DNA of 64,000 nucleotides from Tenrec ecaudatus. Its lineage: Eukaryota > Chordata > Mammalia > Afrosoricida > Tenrecidae. How positions within the stretch are numbered: the stretch's first letter is position 1; the number at the start of each line of letters is the position of its first letter. Location of the stretch: contig NC_134543.1 of the NCBI RefSeq assembly GCF_050624435.1, positions 126,137,475-126,201,474 on the forward strand, read 5' to 3'. Below the pieces are notes generated by a model. It ran no database searches. It saw only the letters and a program-made list of their open reading frames with translations, and was not told the origin of the DNA. Shown in pieces: positions 22,100 to 33,084 of the stretch. A program made the translations under genes and the position numbers.

Positions 22100-22640
22100 T
22101 TAAATTTTGAATTAAATGAACGTTTTCCTATCAGATCAGTATTTTCTCTTCTCCTACTTTATTCCTTATCTCCCTCTTTTAACATACTGTCTTCCATTCA
22201 CTAAAGCTAATACCTTTCTACCAGCTTGCCTATTACTTCCCCTTCCCCCTTCCATTTCTATCCCTGGTAATCAAAGTCTGTTTCTTATGGTATAGAAAGC
22301 TTTAGTTAAAAAAATTTTTTTTTATATCAGTAGGCTCATACAACATTTGTTCCTTCGTAACTAATGTCACTCAACATAATGTTCTCCAAAGCTATCTATT
22401 TCATGAGATGTTCATAGTTTCATCATTATTCTTTAGCTGTGCACACTATTCTATTGTCTGTAGGTACTGAAGTGTGTTTATTCATTTGTCCACCAATGGG
22501 CATTGACCCTTATTGTTTTATAATCAGAATTTTTTTTGTTTTCTTTTTTTTAATTTTTTTATTTTTTAGTAATCAGAATTTTTTATATTATTGTCCATGA
22601 GATTGAAAATGTCTCCGTAGCTCTTCAGTTTGGATTTTTA
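22100..22640 (-). repeat. Ancient L1 3' region, probable
   Basis: 'aatgtcactcaacataatgtt' followed by 'ccaatgggcattgaccctta' is typical of old L1 3' regions. A smaller insertion-like T-rich stretch lies at 22530-22570. Confidence 0.45.
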
Positions 22641-22939
22641 AAGACCATTATTGTAAGAAAATGTAATTTTAAATGCTCTTTTTATATTTGAAACACAAGA
22701 ATAACTTCTAATTCTCTCCATTAAAAAAAAAACCTGTTACAATAAAATAGGTCCCTCAAAATTTAAAATAAATACCCGACAGGACTTTGAATAGATTCGT
22801 AGTTATAAAAAGAGAAAAGTCAGACGTAACTTTTTTCCAAACACGGTGTAGAACTTGGTTTTATTATGAGCTGTGGCTCCATCTCTGAGATGTGAGGCTT
22901 TATGCAGCTCTGTTACAAAAAGACAGAACATGGCTCATG

Positions 22940-23085
22940 GAAAGAATGTGGGCTTTAGTCAGACAGCATTGGGTTCGAGTTTCTTTTTTATCATGTAATG
23001 TCCAACTGGGTAGATTTGATAAATTTCTTGACATCCATGGACTTAAGTTTCCTTACCTGTAAAACAAAATGAAAAGTATTTTACA
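22940..23085 (+). repeat. MIR SINE
   Basis: 'gtcagacagcattgggttcgag' and 'taagtttccttacctgtaaaac' match the sense MIR core in order. Confidence 0.6.
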
Positions 23086-23277
23086 TGCCGTATGTGAGCA
23101 ATAACTAATATAATGTATAAATACTCTAGTGTTTTCTAGGCTCTTATTAACTATTCATTTCTAGCCTCTGATATTTCTTCTCTTCTTTTCTATTATTTAG
23201 TTTTCAGTTTTGATATATAAAAAATGTTTAAATGTAACATGCAGCCCTACTCAATTAAAATAGTTATTTATGAGGCA

Positions 23278-24308
23278 TTTTTAAAAATACTTTTATTGGG
23301 GGCTCTTACATCTCTTATCACAGTCCATACATTTCTCCAATATATCAAGCAAATTTGCACATATTCCGCCATCATCATTTTCAAAGCATTCTCTTCCCAC
23401 TTGAGCCCCTGATATCAGCTCCCCATTTCTTCCTCCTTCCTCCCCCAGTCACCCTCCCTCACGAACCCTTGATAGTTTATAGATTATTTTTTTCCATATC
23501 TTGCATCATCCTCCATCGTCCCTCCTCCACTTTTCCATTAAACTCCCTGGGAGGGGGTACTAGATTGATCCTTGTGATTGGTTGCCCTTTTTTCTCCCCA
23601 ACTCTCCCCTAATCTCCTGGTATCTCTACTCTCATTGTTGGCCCTGAGGGGTTTATCTATCCTTGATTCCTTGTGTTTTGGGCTCTCTTCTGTAGCAGTA
23701 TGCATGCTTTGGTGTAATCCAATTTGTAAGGTAGAATTGAGGTCATGATAGTGGGGTGAAGGAAGCACCAAAGAGCTAGAGGAAAGAAGTGTTTCATCGG
23801 TGCTATACCGTACCCTGACTGGCTCATCTCTTCCCTGTGACCCCTCTATGAGGAGATGTCCAATGGTCTACAGATGTGCATTGGGTCTCCACTCCATGCA
23901 TCCTCTCCCCCACCCCACCCCCATTCACCTTGGGTATGGTTTTATTCTGGGTCTTAGATACCTGATACCTGATCCCATTAACCCATTATGATCACACAGG
24001 CTGGTGTGCTTCTTCCATGTGGACTTTGTTGCTCCTGAGCTACATGGCCGCTTGTTTACCTTCAAGCCTTTAAGACCCCAGATGCTATATCTTTTGATAG
24101 ACGGACAGCATCAGCTTTCTTCACCACATTTGCTTATGCACCCATTTTGTCTTCAGCAATAGTGTTGGGAAGGTGTGCATCACAGAATGCCGGATTATTA
24201 GAACAAAATGTTCTTGTGTTAAGGGTGTACTTGAGTTGAGGCCCAATGTCCATCTGCAACCTTAATTCTTAACATATAGCTATGAGTACATAGTTCTATT
24301 CCCCTCTC

Positions 24309-24346
<38 letters not shown>

Positions 24347-24385
24347 TACCTATATTTAGGCCTCTATAAGTGTCCTTTGCCTATT
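23278..24385 (-). mobile_element. HAL1-like copy, antisense, 1.1 kb
   Basis: It starts 'aaaatacttttattgggggc' and runs through the family blocks to 'tatttaggcctctataagtg'. It contains a (TA)n(CA)n microsatellite at 24310-24347. Confidence 0.85.
24310..24347. repeat. (TA)n(CA)n microsatellite
   Basis: A TA run turns directly into a CA run within the HAL1-like copy. Confidence 0.95.
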
Positions 24386-24635
24386 AAATAACTTATTTCC
24401 TTTAGTTAAATAACTAATTTCCTTTAGTGACCGTAAGCTTCTTCAGAGAAGAAAAAGACAGGTGTCAAGCATTGTTTGATGTGCTATAGAGAAAGCCTGG
24501 TCTATATACTTGTTTGTTTTCCACTGAAATCAGTCTCCAGGCTATCAGGGACAGAGTCAGATCTGCTGATGCTTTGTTTGCTGCAAAGTTTTGTGTTATG
24601 AGTTGACACTATTTCATATCCTTATTGCTTTTCAG

Positions 24636-24765
24636 GGATGGAGAATTCTGGGAAGGTGGATCTCTCCCCTAAGGACCTTCTTCTTAATCAGGAATCACGA
24701 ATTAAGTCTGGCTTAGAGAAGGCTGTCAAACATAAAGAGAAACTGTTAGAGTTTGACAGAAATAG
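24636..24765 (+). CDS. TRIP4: TRIP4 coding exon 6
   Basis: The acceptor gcttttcag|ggatgg completes a Gly codon. The exon encodes residues 236-278, including SGKVDLSPKDLLLNQESR and a charged Lys/Glu-rich helix ending KLLEFDRN. The donor is aatag|gtatga. It is preceded by a 10.3-kb intron that holds the longest HAL1-like copy. Confidence 0.94.
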
Positions 24766-25059
24766 GTATGATATGTGTGGAATAACAAGGACTAAGTAAT
24801 GGATGAATCCATAGATTCTTGCCATTAAAACATTATTTTGAACTTAATACTCTGTCAGGGTACAGTATAAAAGCTTCGGCTAAAGGTGAGCTGGGTACAA
24901 TACACAGAAAACCTACATCTTCATTTTGAATCCATTTTTGAGTAAGGGAAGCTCCCACTAAGAGGGTTCTATACGCTGCAACATTTTTTGATTTAGCAAT
25001 TGCTAGAATTACCCATGAAAAGATGGTTTGGGTTGTCAGAATTCCCCACTTGTTTCCCT

Positions 25060-25130
25060 TGCGTTCATTCATTCAGTAAATATTACAGAGCCTGCCATGT
25101 GCCAACTACTGTGCTAGACTCTGGACAATC
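25060..25130 (+). repeat. L2-like fragment
   Basis: 'gccatgtgccaactactgtg' then 'ctagactctgg' matches an L2-type sense segment. Confidence 0.45.
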
Positions 25131-25141
25131 TGTAACAAATT

Positions 25142-25735
25142 ACCACTGTTGCCTTCAAGTCAATTCCAAATCATAGTGACCATGTAGGGCAGAAGAGAAT
25201 TGCCCCATCGGGCTTCCAAGGAAGAAGTTTGTATGGAAGCAGACTGCTCCATCTCTCTCACTGCCATTGAGTCCACTGTGACTCATCACAACCCTAAGGG
25301 ACAGAGGAGCACTACCCATTTGGATTTCAGGGGCTCTGGATGGTTTACAGTAGAAAGACAGATCTTTATCCCTTGAAGTGCTGCTAACCTTGTGGTTAAC
25401 CTCCCAAAGTATAACCCTCTGCACCACCAGGCTCTTTACAGCAACTCCAAAACAAACAACTCACTGTCCTCCAGTCAATACGGACTCATAGTTAACCTGT
25501 AGGACCAGGTAAAACTGCCCCTGTGAGTTTCTAAGACTGGCTCTTTTATTTACTAATATTTATTGTATTAAAAAAATTCCCCCCTAGACTAACTCTGTAC
25601 AGGAGTATAAAGTCCCATCTTTCTCCCTCAGAATGGCTAGTGGTTTCCAACTTTTGACCTTGGAGTTAGCAGCCCAGTGCACAGCCACTATGCCACTAGG
25701 CAAGTGCTTAACCACTGTACCATCAGGTGTCTCTC
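25142..25735 (-). mobile_element. Three tandem-lying AfroSINEs, antisense
   Basis: Three heads-to-tails copies: about 25142-25255 (truncated), 25256-25437 and 25445-25735. Each starts near a 'caagtcaattcc'-like or 'cattgagtccact' block, and the last two end in the tRNA-like head. The third is interrupted by about 45 bases of AT-rich sequence near 25545. Confidence 0.7.
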
Positions 25736-25739
25736 TGGA

Positions 25740-26549
25740 AAGCAAAGGGGAAAAGCTTTTACTTTAATGAATTTATTTTTTAATTCAAAATATTACAGTA
25801 TCTCTATGTTGACTTTCAGGCACCTATTCTATTGTTTAGACCACAGACTTCTCTTTAGGAGACAGATATTTGTATTTGCTAGTTCCATTTTTTTATTCCT
25901 TTTTTTTTTTCATTTTCATTTGGACAAAATGTGCATTGGGAACCAGTTAGTGTTAAGAATGTTGAGATAGGACTTACAGAGAGTCTCTGAGAACTCAGAG
26001 ACCTCCATATCTACTGACAGTAACTGACCTGGAAGTGTGTTCCTGGTGAGGAAGTCTGGTCCTTTGCTGAGCAGCACCTGCTCCTTCCAAACCATTTGCC
26101 CTGAATTCCTGGGATGTGATTTAGGAAATAGTTCCTTAAGTGAGCCCCCTAAGATTTATGACTCACGTTCACTCATAATCCTGTAAGTATCACATCCAGC
26201 CCTACTGTATAAGATTTAACACTAGAATTGAAATTAGAGTGGAGCAGGGCCTTTCCTGCTATTTAGAAGCAAGAAAGGGATCTCTCTCCTTGTTGATGAT
26301 TTGCAAAGAAGTACCATTTTCATAATCGACATTCATGTATAGGATTGATAATCTTCTGACCCCTCTTAAACGTCTTTTTTTAGGAAAACTATATTTTAAG
26401 ACTTAAGATCTTTTAAAAAAATTTTTAACTTAAGATCATTTTATAGTTTCAGCTGAGTCCTGAAAAATGGAAATCAATTAAAATCAATATATGAATCTAA
26501 TATCAGTATTTCTCGTATGCCTATGTATATCACTGATTTATAGTTATGT
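25740..26549. other. Intron 6 stretch, nothing recognised
   Basis: No repeat that I can name. An A/T-rich patch lies at 26400-26440. Confidence 0.35.
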
Positions 26550-26563
26550 ACAAATTCAGTCTT

Positions 26564-26696
26564 TTTTAAAAGATCATTTTATTAGGGGTTCTTACATCTC
26601 TAATAACACTCCATATATCAATTGTAACAGGCATATTTGTACATATGTTGCCATTATCATTTTCTAAACATTTATTTTCTATTTGACACTTTGGTA
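26564..26696 (-). mobile_element. HAL1-like 3' end, antisense, 14-bp TSD
   Basis: It is flanked by perfect acaaattcagtctt copies at 26550-26563 and 26697-26710. Inside is poly-T, 'gatcattttattaggggttc' and about 110 bases more. Confidence 0.9.
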
Positions 26697-26841
26697 ACAA
26701 ATTCAGTCTTAACTGGATTTATAATGTTGGAGCAGCCACTTAACATCTGTGAGCCCCAGAATCATTATGTCTCAAGGAAATAAGTGGAGCATCAAGGTTC
26801 ATTCTAGGGCTTAGTTTGTATGTTCATATGTTCTTAAAAAT

Positions 26842-27222
26842 AGGCCCACTTGTGGGAGGGTGGAGGGAGGGTGGGCTGGAAAGGGAGAACCGATTAAAAG
26901 GATCTACATGTGACCTCCTCCGTGGTGGATGGACAACAGAAGAGTGGATGAAAGGAGACATCGGACAGGGCAAGATATGACAAAATAATGATTTATAAAT
27001 TATCAAGGGTTCATGAGGGAGGGGGGAGCAAGGAGGGAGGGGAAATGAGCTGATGCCAGGGGCTTAGATGGAGAGCAAATATTTTGAGAATGATGAGGGC
27101 CATGAATGTACACATGTGCTTTACACAATTGATGTATGTATGCATTGTGATAAGAGTTGAATGCGCTCCTAATAAAATGATTAAAAACAAACAAACAAAA
27201 CCGAAATACACTTTGGGAAAAA
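26842..27222 (+). mobile_element. HAL1-like 3' end, sense
   Basis: It runs from 'ggctggaaagggagaaccga' to 'gctcctaataaaatgattaa' plus an A-rich tail. Possible target copies are ggcccacttg (left) and ggcccagttg (right). Confidence 0.82.
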
Positions 27223-27379
27223 AAAGGCCCAGTTGCAGTGTCTTAGAAATTTGTGTAGTGGTGGAGGGACTAGAGTTAAGGTTATTGCTGGAGGGGGAAG
27301 CCGACATGCAGGAGTAGAGAGACAGAATTCCTAAAACTACACAGCAATGCAGGAGACTGAAGAGGCCTTATTGCTCCAT

Positions 27380-27480
27380 ACAGAGTTACATTTTGGCGAC
27401 CCCCAGCGGCTCTTCTACCCTGTCCTGTAGAGTTGTCTTGGGTCAGAATCAGTTCGATGACAGTGAGGGTTTCTTTCTTT
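27380..27480 (+). mobile_element. AfroSINE 3' part
   Basis: 'ggctcttctaccctgtcctg' followed by 'tcagaatcagttcgatgacag'. Confidence 0.65.
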
Positions 27481-27872
27481 CCAGGTTTGAAGTAGATAAG
27501 TCCCAGGCACGGGATTCTCTATTGTAGACCTTGAGCTCCTCAAAGAACGCAGAGCAAAGGATCTGGTGAAAGTAGGCGAGGTCCCAATTACACGGGGATG
27601 AGAAGATTCACTGAGCTGTGATGTAGGAAAACCAAACTGAAGTCCTAGTATCGGGAGATGAGGGCTGAAGTAGTAAAAAGGTAGCGGCACAATGGATTAC
27701 AATGATGCATCATTTGTGGGCAGAACCTGTAATGGGGACAAGATATATACAGAAGCTGGTAACCAGGCAGAGCAACATCCAAGAAGGAGCTCCCTTGAAA
27801 CGCTTTCCCAACAGTTAGACCCTGTTTGTCAGTAAGTGGCCTAATTGGCATCTATTCTTTCTTCTTGGTAAG
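27481..27872. other. Intron 6 end, nothing recognised
   Basis: Sequence up to the exon 7 acceptor with no recognised element. Confidence 0.35.
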
Positions 27873-28088
27873 TGTGCGAAGGACTCGGGTCATCGATGAT
27901 GAGTCAGATTACTTTGCCAGTGATTCCAACCAGTGGTTGTCCAAGCTTGAGCGAGAAGCTCTGCAGAAACGAGAAGAGGAACTGCGAGAACTTCGGCATG
28001 CTTCGCGACTCTCCAAGAAGGTTACTGTTGACTTTGCGGGCAGGAAGATCCTGGAAGAAGAAAATCCGCTTGCAGAATATCACGACAG
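27873..28088 (+). CDS. TRIP4: TRIP4 coding exon 7
   Basis: The acceptor ttggtaag|tgtgcg completes a Ser codon. The exon encodes VRRTRVIDDESDYFASDSNQ, then a strongly charged coiled-coil-like segment (LEREALQKREEELRELRH), then KVTVDFAGRKILEEENPL. The donor is gacag|gtaagt. This is the best conserved block of the middle region. Confidence 0.96.
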
Positions 28089-28089
28089 G

Positions 28090-28645
28090 TAAGTGGGCAG
28101 CCCCAGACAGGGTCTGAAAGAGGAGACCGTTTGACTGTAAAGGATTTTTTTCCTCTAGCGAATCTGTTCTTTTCTTGGTTTTAAAAGTAATTATTCATTT
28201 GGAATGGAAAACATAAGAATAAATAAAAAATTTTAAAATAAGCAGAATTATTTGTCCTACCAGATAAAAACTATTTTAAAAATAAAATCACAGTCATTGA
28301 AACAATGAGGTCTAGTTTAGGCTTAGGAATAAATAGATAAAACATAGAACCCAGAAAGAGATTTGTGTGTCTATGTGTGAATTTTATGACTGATAAAGGT
28401 ACCATTTCTAAATGGTAAAGTAAGGGTTAAATAGATGGAGTTGGGCTGATTGACCACTAATTTGAAAGAAAAAAGAAATAAATTAGAGATCTATGATTAA
28501 AGATAACACCATGCTGTAATAAGTGTAACTAGAAGTTCAGTGTGAAAGAAAGAATAATCAGAAAACCAGAAACATATGAGAATATTTTGATAGTCTTGGT
28601 GTGAAAGCAAGATTAAAATAGAAGTCCGGAGTTCATAAATTCATA
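28090..28645. other. Intron 7 stretch, nothing recognised
   Basis: AT-rich intron, no recognised repeat. Confidence 0.35.
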
Positions 28646-28649
28646 GACC

Positions 28650-28928
28650 CCCCAAATCCCAAACTTAGAGCCATTGAGTTAATTCTGACTCATAGCAACC
28701 TTATTCAGGAATTCTGAGGTAAATCTTAATGGAAGTAAATAACTTCATCTTTCTCTAGAGGAGGAACTAAACCATTGACTTTGTGGTTAATAGCCCAAAA
28801 CTTAATCCATAGATCCACAAAGATAAAACAAAAAAACCCTCCCAACCATCAAGTCAATTCTGACTTAGATCATCCTTGTAGGGCAGAATAGAACTGTTCT
28901 TGTGGGTTACTGAGGTTGTAAATAATTT
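28650..28928 (-). mobile_element. Two AfroSINE fragments, antisense
   Basis: A near-complete copy (28652-28825) starts 'agccattgagttaattctga'. A truncated copy (28838-28925) starts 'accatcaagtcaattctgac'. Confidence 0.7.
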
Positions 28929-28934
28929 TCTTTT

Positions 28935-28966
28935 TTTAAATCATTTTATTAGGGGCTCTTTTTCTT
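28935..28966 (-). mobile_element. HAL1-like 3' tip
   Basis: Only the last bases of the family, 'aatcattttattaggggctc', lie between two T-rich runs. Confidence 0.65.
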
Positions 28967-29630
28967 TTTTTAGTGGCTTTATTGGCGTATAATTTACACA
29001 GCATACATTTCAGCAGTTCAATCATTCAATCATACCAAGGAGAATTGTACAATCGTTACCATATCAATTTTAAGATACCCCACCCCATGGTTAAATCGCC
29101 TGTAAAACGAGCTGTGAAATCAGTCAGTCCTAGTACTCCCTTCCCCCTTCTGTCTTCATTCCTTGAAGCCCCCCTTCCCTCCCTATCACTCACGCCCGAC
29201 CCCTGCACCCTCCTCAGCCCCTGTATCAGTTATCACTGTGCATCCAATCCTTCGGTGCTTCACAAATTGGGAAGCCCAACAGAAACAATAAACACTACAC
29301 TAGAATTATGGTGTTAGGGATAAAATAATAATAATATTAAGACCAAAATGCAAATAATGAATAGGAAAGAAAAAACCATCACCATTCTAAAAGCCAGGGA
29401 ACAAATTTCTGTCACGGAAGAAGTAAGAGATACTTGCACACAACCAACACAGGTAGGGTCTGTAGGGAGGTCCTCTGGCCAAGTATTGAGTTTGATTTAG
29501 CATATTCAAGATTACAGTAGTCTCTGCCAGACAGCAAGGCTGTTCGAGACTCTTGCCTGTGGCTAGGCCTGATCTGCCAGGGGCTCAGTCTGATCAGATA
29601 CTCTGCAGATGGGTTTTGGGCTCCCACTGG
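28967..29630 (-). repeat. L1-type 3' region, antisense, 0.66 kb
   Basis: It starts 'ggctttattggcgtataatt' and continues with 'gttcaatcattcaatcatac'. It shares no bases with the HAL1-like family after its first few and belongs to the second L1 lineage noted at 7867. Confidence 0.5.
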
Positions 29631-29727
29631 TAAATCTTTTTTTTTTTTTCACAATTAATTAATTTTTTATTTGAATGGTCCCACCCTACAAAAGTGTCAT
29701 GCACTTTATTTCCATTATTTCAAAAAA

Positions 29728-30478
29728 TTTATTTTTTTATTAGGGGCTTATACAACTCTTATCAAAGTCTGTACATACATCAATTGTGTAAAGCACATTT
29801 ATACATTCCTTGCTCTCATCATTCTCAGAACATTTGCTCTCCACTTAAGACCCTGGCATCAGGTTCTCATTTTTCCCCTCCTTTCCCTCTCCCCTCCCTC
29901 ATGAACCCTTGATAATTTATAAATTATTTTGTTATATCTTGCCCTGTCAACGTCCCCCTTCACCCACTTTTCTGTTGTCCATCCCCCAGGAAGGAGGTCA
30001 CATGCAGATCCTTGTAATCAGTTTCCCCTTTTCAACCCACCCTCCCTCTACCCTCCCAGTATTGCCACTCACACCTCTGGTCCTGAAGGGATTATCCGCC
30101 CTGGATTCCCTGTGTTTCCGGTTCCTATCTGTACCAGTGTACATCCTCTAGCCAGACTTGCAAGGTAGAATTGGGATCATGAGAGTGGGGGCGGGAGGAA
30201 GCATTTAGGAACTAGAGGTAAGTTGTATTTTTCATTGTTGCTATATCTTATCCTGACTGGCTCATCTCCTCCCCGAGACTCTTCTGTATGGGGGTGTCCA
30301 GTGGCCTACAAATGGGCTTTGGGTCTCCACTCTGCACTCCTCCCTGAATTCACTATGGTAAGATTTTTTGTTCTGATGGTTCCTGATACCTCATTCCTTC
30401 AACACCTCGTGATCACACAGGCTGGTGTGCTTCTTCCATGTGGCTTTGTTGCTTTTGAGCTAGATGGCTGGTTGTTTT
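29728..30478 (-). mobile_element. HAL1-like copy, antisense
   Basis: It runs from 'ttttattaggggcttataca' to 'gagctagatggctggttg', where a mariner relic begins. Confidence 0.87.
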
Positions 30479-31150
30479 CAATTCAGCAAATTTTAATGAA
30501 GATTTGAGCATGAGGAAGGTCACTCTGAAATTTGTGTCTTGGGTTCTAGCTGACCTGGAAACATGCTTTGAAAGAATAGCTCCAAAGGAACCCAGAATTT
30601 TTCCCCCAAGGTCACTACTGGTGATGAGACATGGTGCTATTCTTACAACCTCAAAAGCAAACATCAGTCAGCCCATTGGAAGATGCCATCGTCATTTCGC
30701 CCAAAAAAAGCTTGTCAAGTGAAATCAAAGATGAAGACCATGCTCATTTGTGTTTTTTTATTGTGTAACAGGGTGCAATAAAAAAGGCTTGATTTGTGGC
30801 AGACAGGGGACTGGGTTTGCCACCAAGACAATGTACCTGCTCATTCAGCCATCTTACTGTACCAGTTTTGGCAAAAACAGCATGCCTTTCCTGCCCCATG
30901 CACCTTACTCACCTGGCCTCACTCCATGTGACTTCTTTTTGTCTCTGTCAATGCAGAGGGACATGAAAGGACAGTGATTTGACTACATAGAAGAGTTGAA
31001 GAAAAAAATCGAGGGATGTGCTGTCAGCCATCCAAATAGATGAATTTGAAAAATGTTTCCCATATGGAATCATAGATTTCACAAATTTATTAAGTATAAT
31101 GGAGAATATTTTGAAGGTGATAAGGATGTTTTGTAAAAACAATTTAAATA
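30479..31150 (+). pseudogene. Mariner transposase relic, sense
   Basis: Three reading-frame pieces together follow a Tc1/mariner transposase: NEDLSMRK-like start (30493), then a GDETWxY-like block read 'DETWCYSYN' (about 30615), then SMPFLPHAPYSPGLTPCDFF (30879-30938) and MQRDMKGQ. A mariner transposase uses a DD34D catalytic triad to cut and paste the element. Here the HDNAPAHT block is changed and the frames are broken by stops and indels, so it is dead. It belongs with the copy at 35650. Confidence 0.78.
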
Positions 31151-31235
31151 CATAGCTTTGAAAAAAATCAGTTTTGGGGGTGATCTAATTTTTAGCTCTC
31201 AAATTGTCTTAAGCTGGCCACTTGGAAAACTTCTT

Positions 31236-31375
31236 TTTTTTTTTTTTTTTGCCGTTTTTTTTACCAGCAGTTTTATTCACAAGTCATGTACATATGTAAT
31301 TCAATCGTTCAATCATATAGTGGAGAATTGTACAATCACCCCCACATCAATTTTTAAAATCATTTTATTGGGGGC
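31236..31375 (-). mobile_element. Composite L1/HAL1-like insertion, 12-bp TSD
   Basis: It is flanked by perfect ggaaaacttctt copies at 31224-31235 and 31376-31387. From left: poly-T, an antisense second-lineage L1 3' end (31262-31352), then only about 20 bases of the HAL1-like 3' tip ending 'cattttattgggggc'. One duplication pair surrounds both parts. Confidence 0.82.
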
Positions 31376-31499
31376 GGAAAACTTCTTGAAGGCTCAAACC
31401 ATGTCCTCCACACTTTCTAAGTTTCTGTGCTTATTAGAGATCTCCAAACTTGCTTTTTAACCAAATTAAAAGTAAATTTTTGCTTTTTCCTTATGTTGC

Positions 31500-31740
31500 G
31501 CCCTCAGAATTATCATCTTGCACAAATGTTTGTCAAGCATCCAGTAAGGGTAGGGAGTTCAGGAGCAAATAACATAGAGGTGTAGACTAGCATAACTATG
31601 ATACCTGCTCCTTTAGAACTTCAGATATTGAAATAATGATAGAGTTCAAATCAGCATGGAGGAGCAGGGAGGGACTCCTGGGTAGACAGAGAAATAACTA
31701 TGTAGGGTTATGTTGACCAGACAATACGTAGAATAGGTAA
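31500..31740 (+). repeat. L2-like fragment
   Basis: 'tgatacctgctcctttagaact' with the surrounding order matches the L2-type 3' region; decayed. Confidence 0.35.
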
Positions 31741-32061
31741 ATTACAATAAAATAAATTCTTTTTTTCATAAGCCAGTTTCTTTTATAATTTTTTAATTTA
31801 TTTTTTAATCTTGGCATTTTAAATGATCCTGTTAAATAAATGAATGATTCTAGTGTAACCTTACCAAAATTCTTGGTGTTCTACAACTTTTCCTAATATT
31901 CTTGGGGTGAGGAGAAGAAATTTATAGGGCGAAGATCCATGAACCCCTCTTTGAAGTTCAAATTTTAAACTGTTAAAAAGAGTTTTATGTTGATGGTAAG
32001 TAAGAATATTCTGAGTATAAACCATTACCAATTCTTGTATGCCTTTGGTTTGTTATCACAG

Positions 32062-32188
32062 ACTGGATGAAACAATACAGGCCATTGCTGATGGAACCTT
32101 GAACCAGCCACTGACCACACTACATCGATGTACTGCAGAGTCTTTCGGAGTTCTGGTGAATCCCAACATGCACCAGCCCCCTCCCCAG
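32062..32188 (+). CDS. TRIP4: TRIP4 coding exon 8
   Basis: The acceptor tatcacag|actgga is followed by LDETIQAIADGTLNQPLTTL and then a more variable stretch ending GVLVNPNMHQPPPQ. The donor is ccccag|gtcagt. It ends on a codon boundary at residue 393. The segment after NQPL differs most from the human protein as I remember it. Confidence 0.94.
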
Positions 32189-32499
32189 GTCAGTGGACCT
32201 TGGAGATCAGTTTGGGTGCAAATAGTCCTCCTTTCAAGGGTTGTTTACTTCAAAGTCCTGAGGTGCGAAGTCCATTTTCTCCAAGTCCCTCCAATTTTAT
32301 TCCCTAACTCAATTTTCTCAATTTTGGGGGCAGCATTTCTGACAGGTTGGCCTGTATTATCATCTAAGTATTTGCCAAGAGAAATTTTTGTTAAGTACTG
32401 TAAAATTTAGATAATTATCTCATTTTTATATTATATAGGATCTCTCAGATTGATGTGAATTAAAATATTAATTCACTTTTGCATTATCATCATCCATTT

Positions 32500-32705
32500 A
32501 ACCATTAAGTGTGTGCATTGAGCATATACTTTATACAGTCGCAGTAGTAAGTGATCCATCAGACACTGACTCTGTGCTCAAGGAACTCACAAATCAATAG
32601 GGATAAGAGTTACATGAATAGCTATTAACAATAGAGAAGTAAATACCATGCTGTAGGAACTCAGAGGTGGAGAGACTTCTGGTTGAGGGAATTAAAGAGG
32701 GTTTC
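32500..32705 (+). repeat. L2-like fragment
   Basis: 'tgactctgtgctcaaggaact' then 'cacaaatcaatagggataag' resembles a sense L2 3' region. Confidence 0.4.
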
Positions 32706-33084
32706 ATATGAATACTGGCGTTGAAAATAAATATTCAAAAAAATAAAAAAGAAAATAAATATTCAAGGAATGAATGTTTGGGGAAGGTGGGAAGAAAACA
32801 TTTGAGTCCAAATGACCTGTAGGAATAAAAGCATGTATACAATTGGGAAGTTGAGACCAGGGGCTGACTGTAGAACAGGCCACCAACTGCTCATTTGTAA
32901 GTTCAGATTGAAGCTAAAGAAAATTAAAATGAGTCCACGAAAGCCAAAATTCCACTTGGCCAACTGACTGGAAGAGATTCATATTTGTACCCATTCCAAA
33001 GAAAGGTGACCCAACAGTATGCTCAAGTTTAAGAACAATATCATTAATATCACATGCAAGTAAAATTGTGTTGAAAATCATCCA

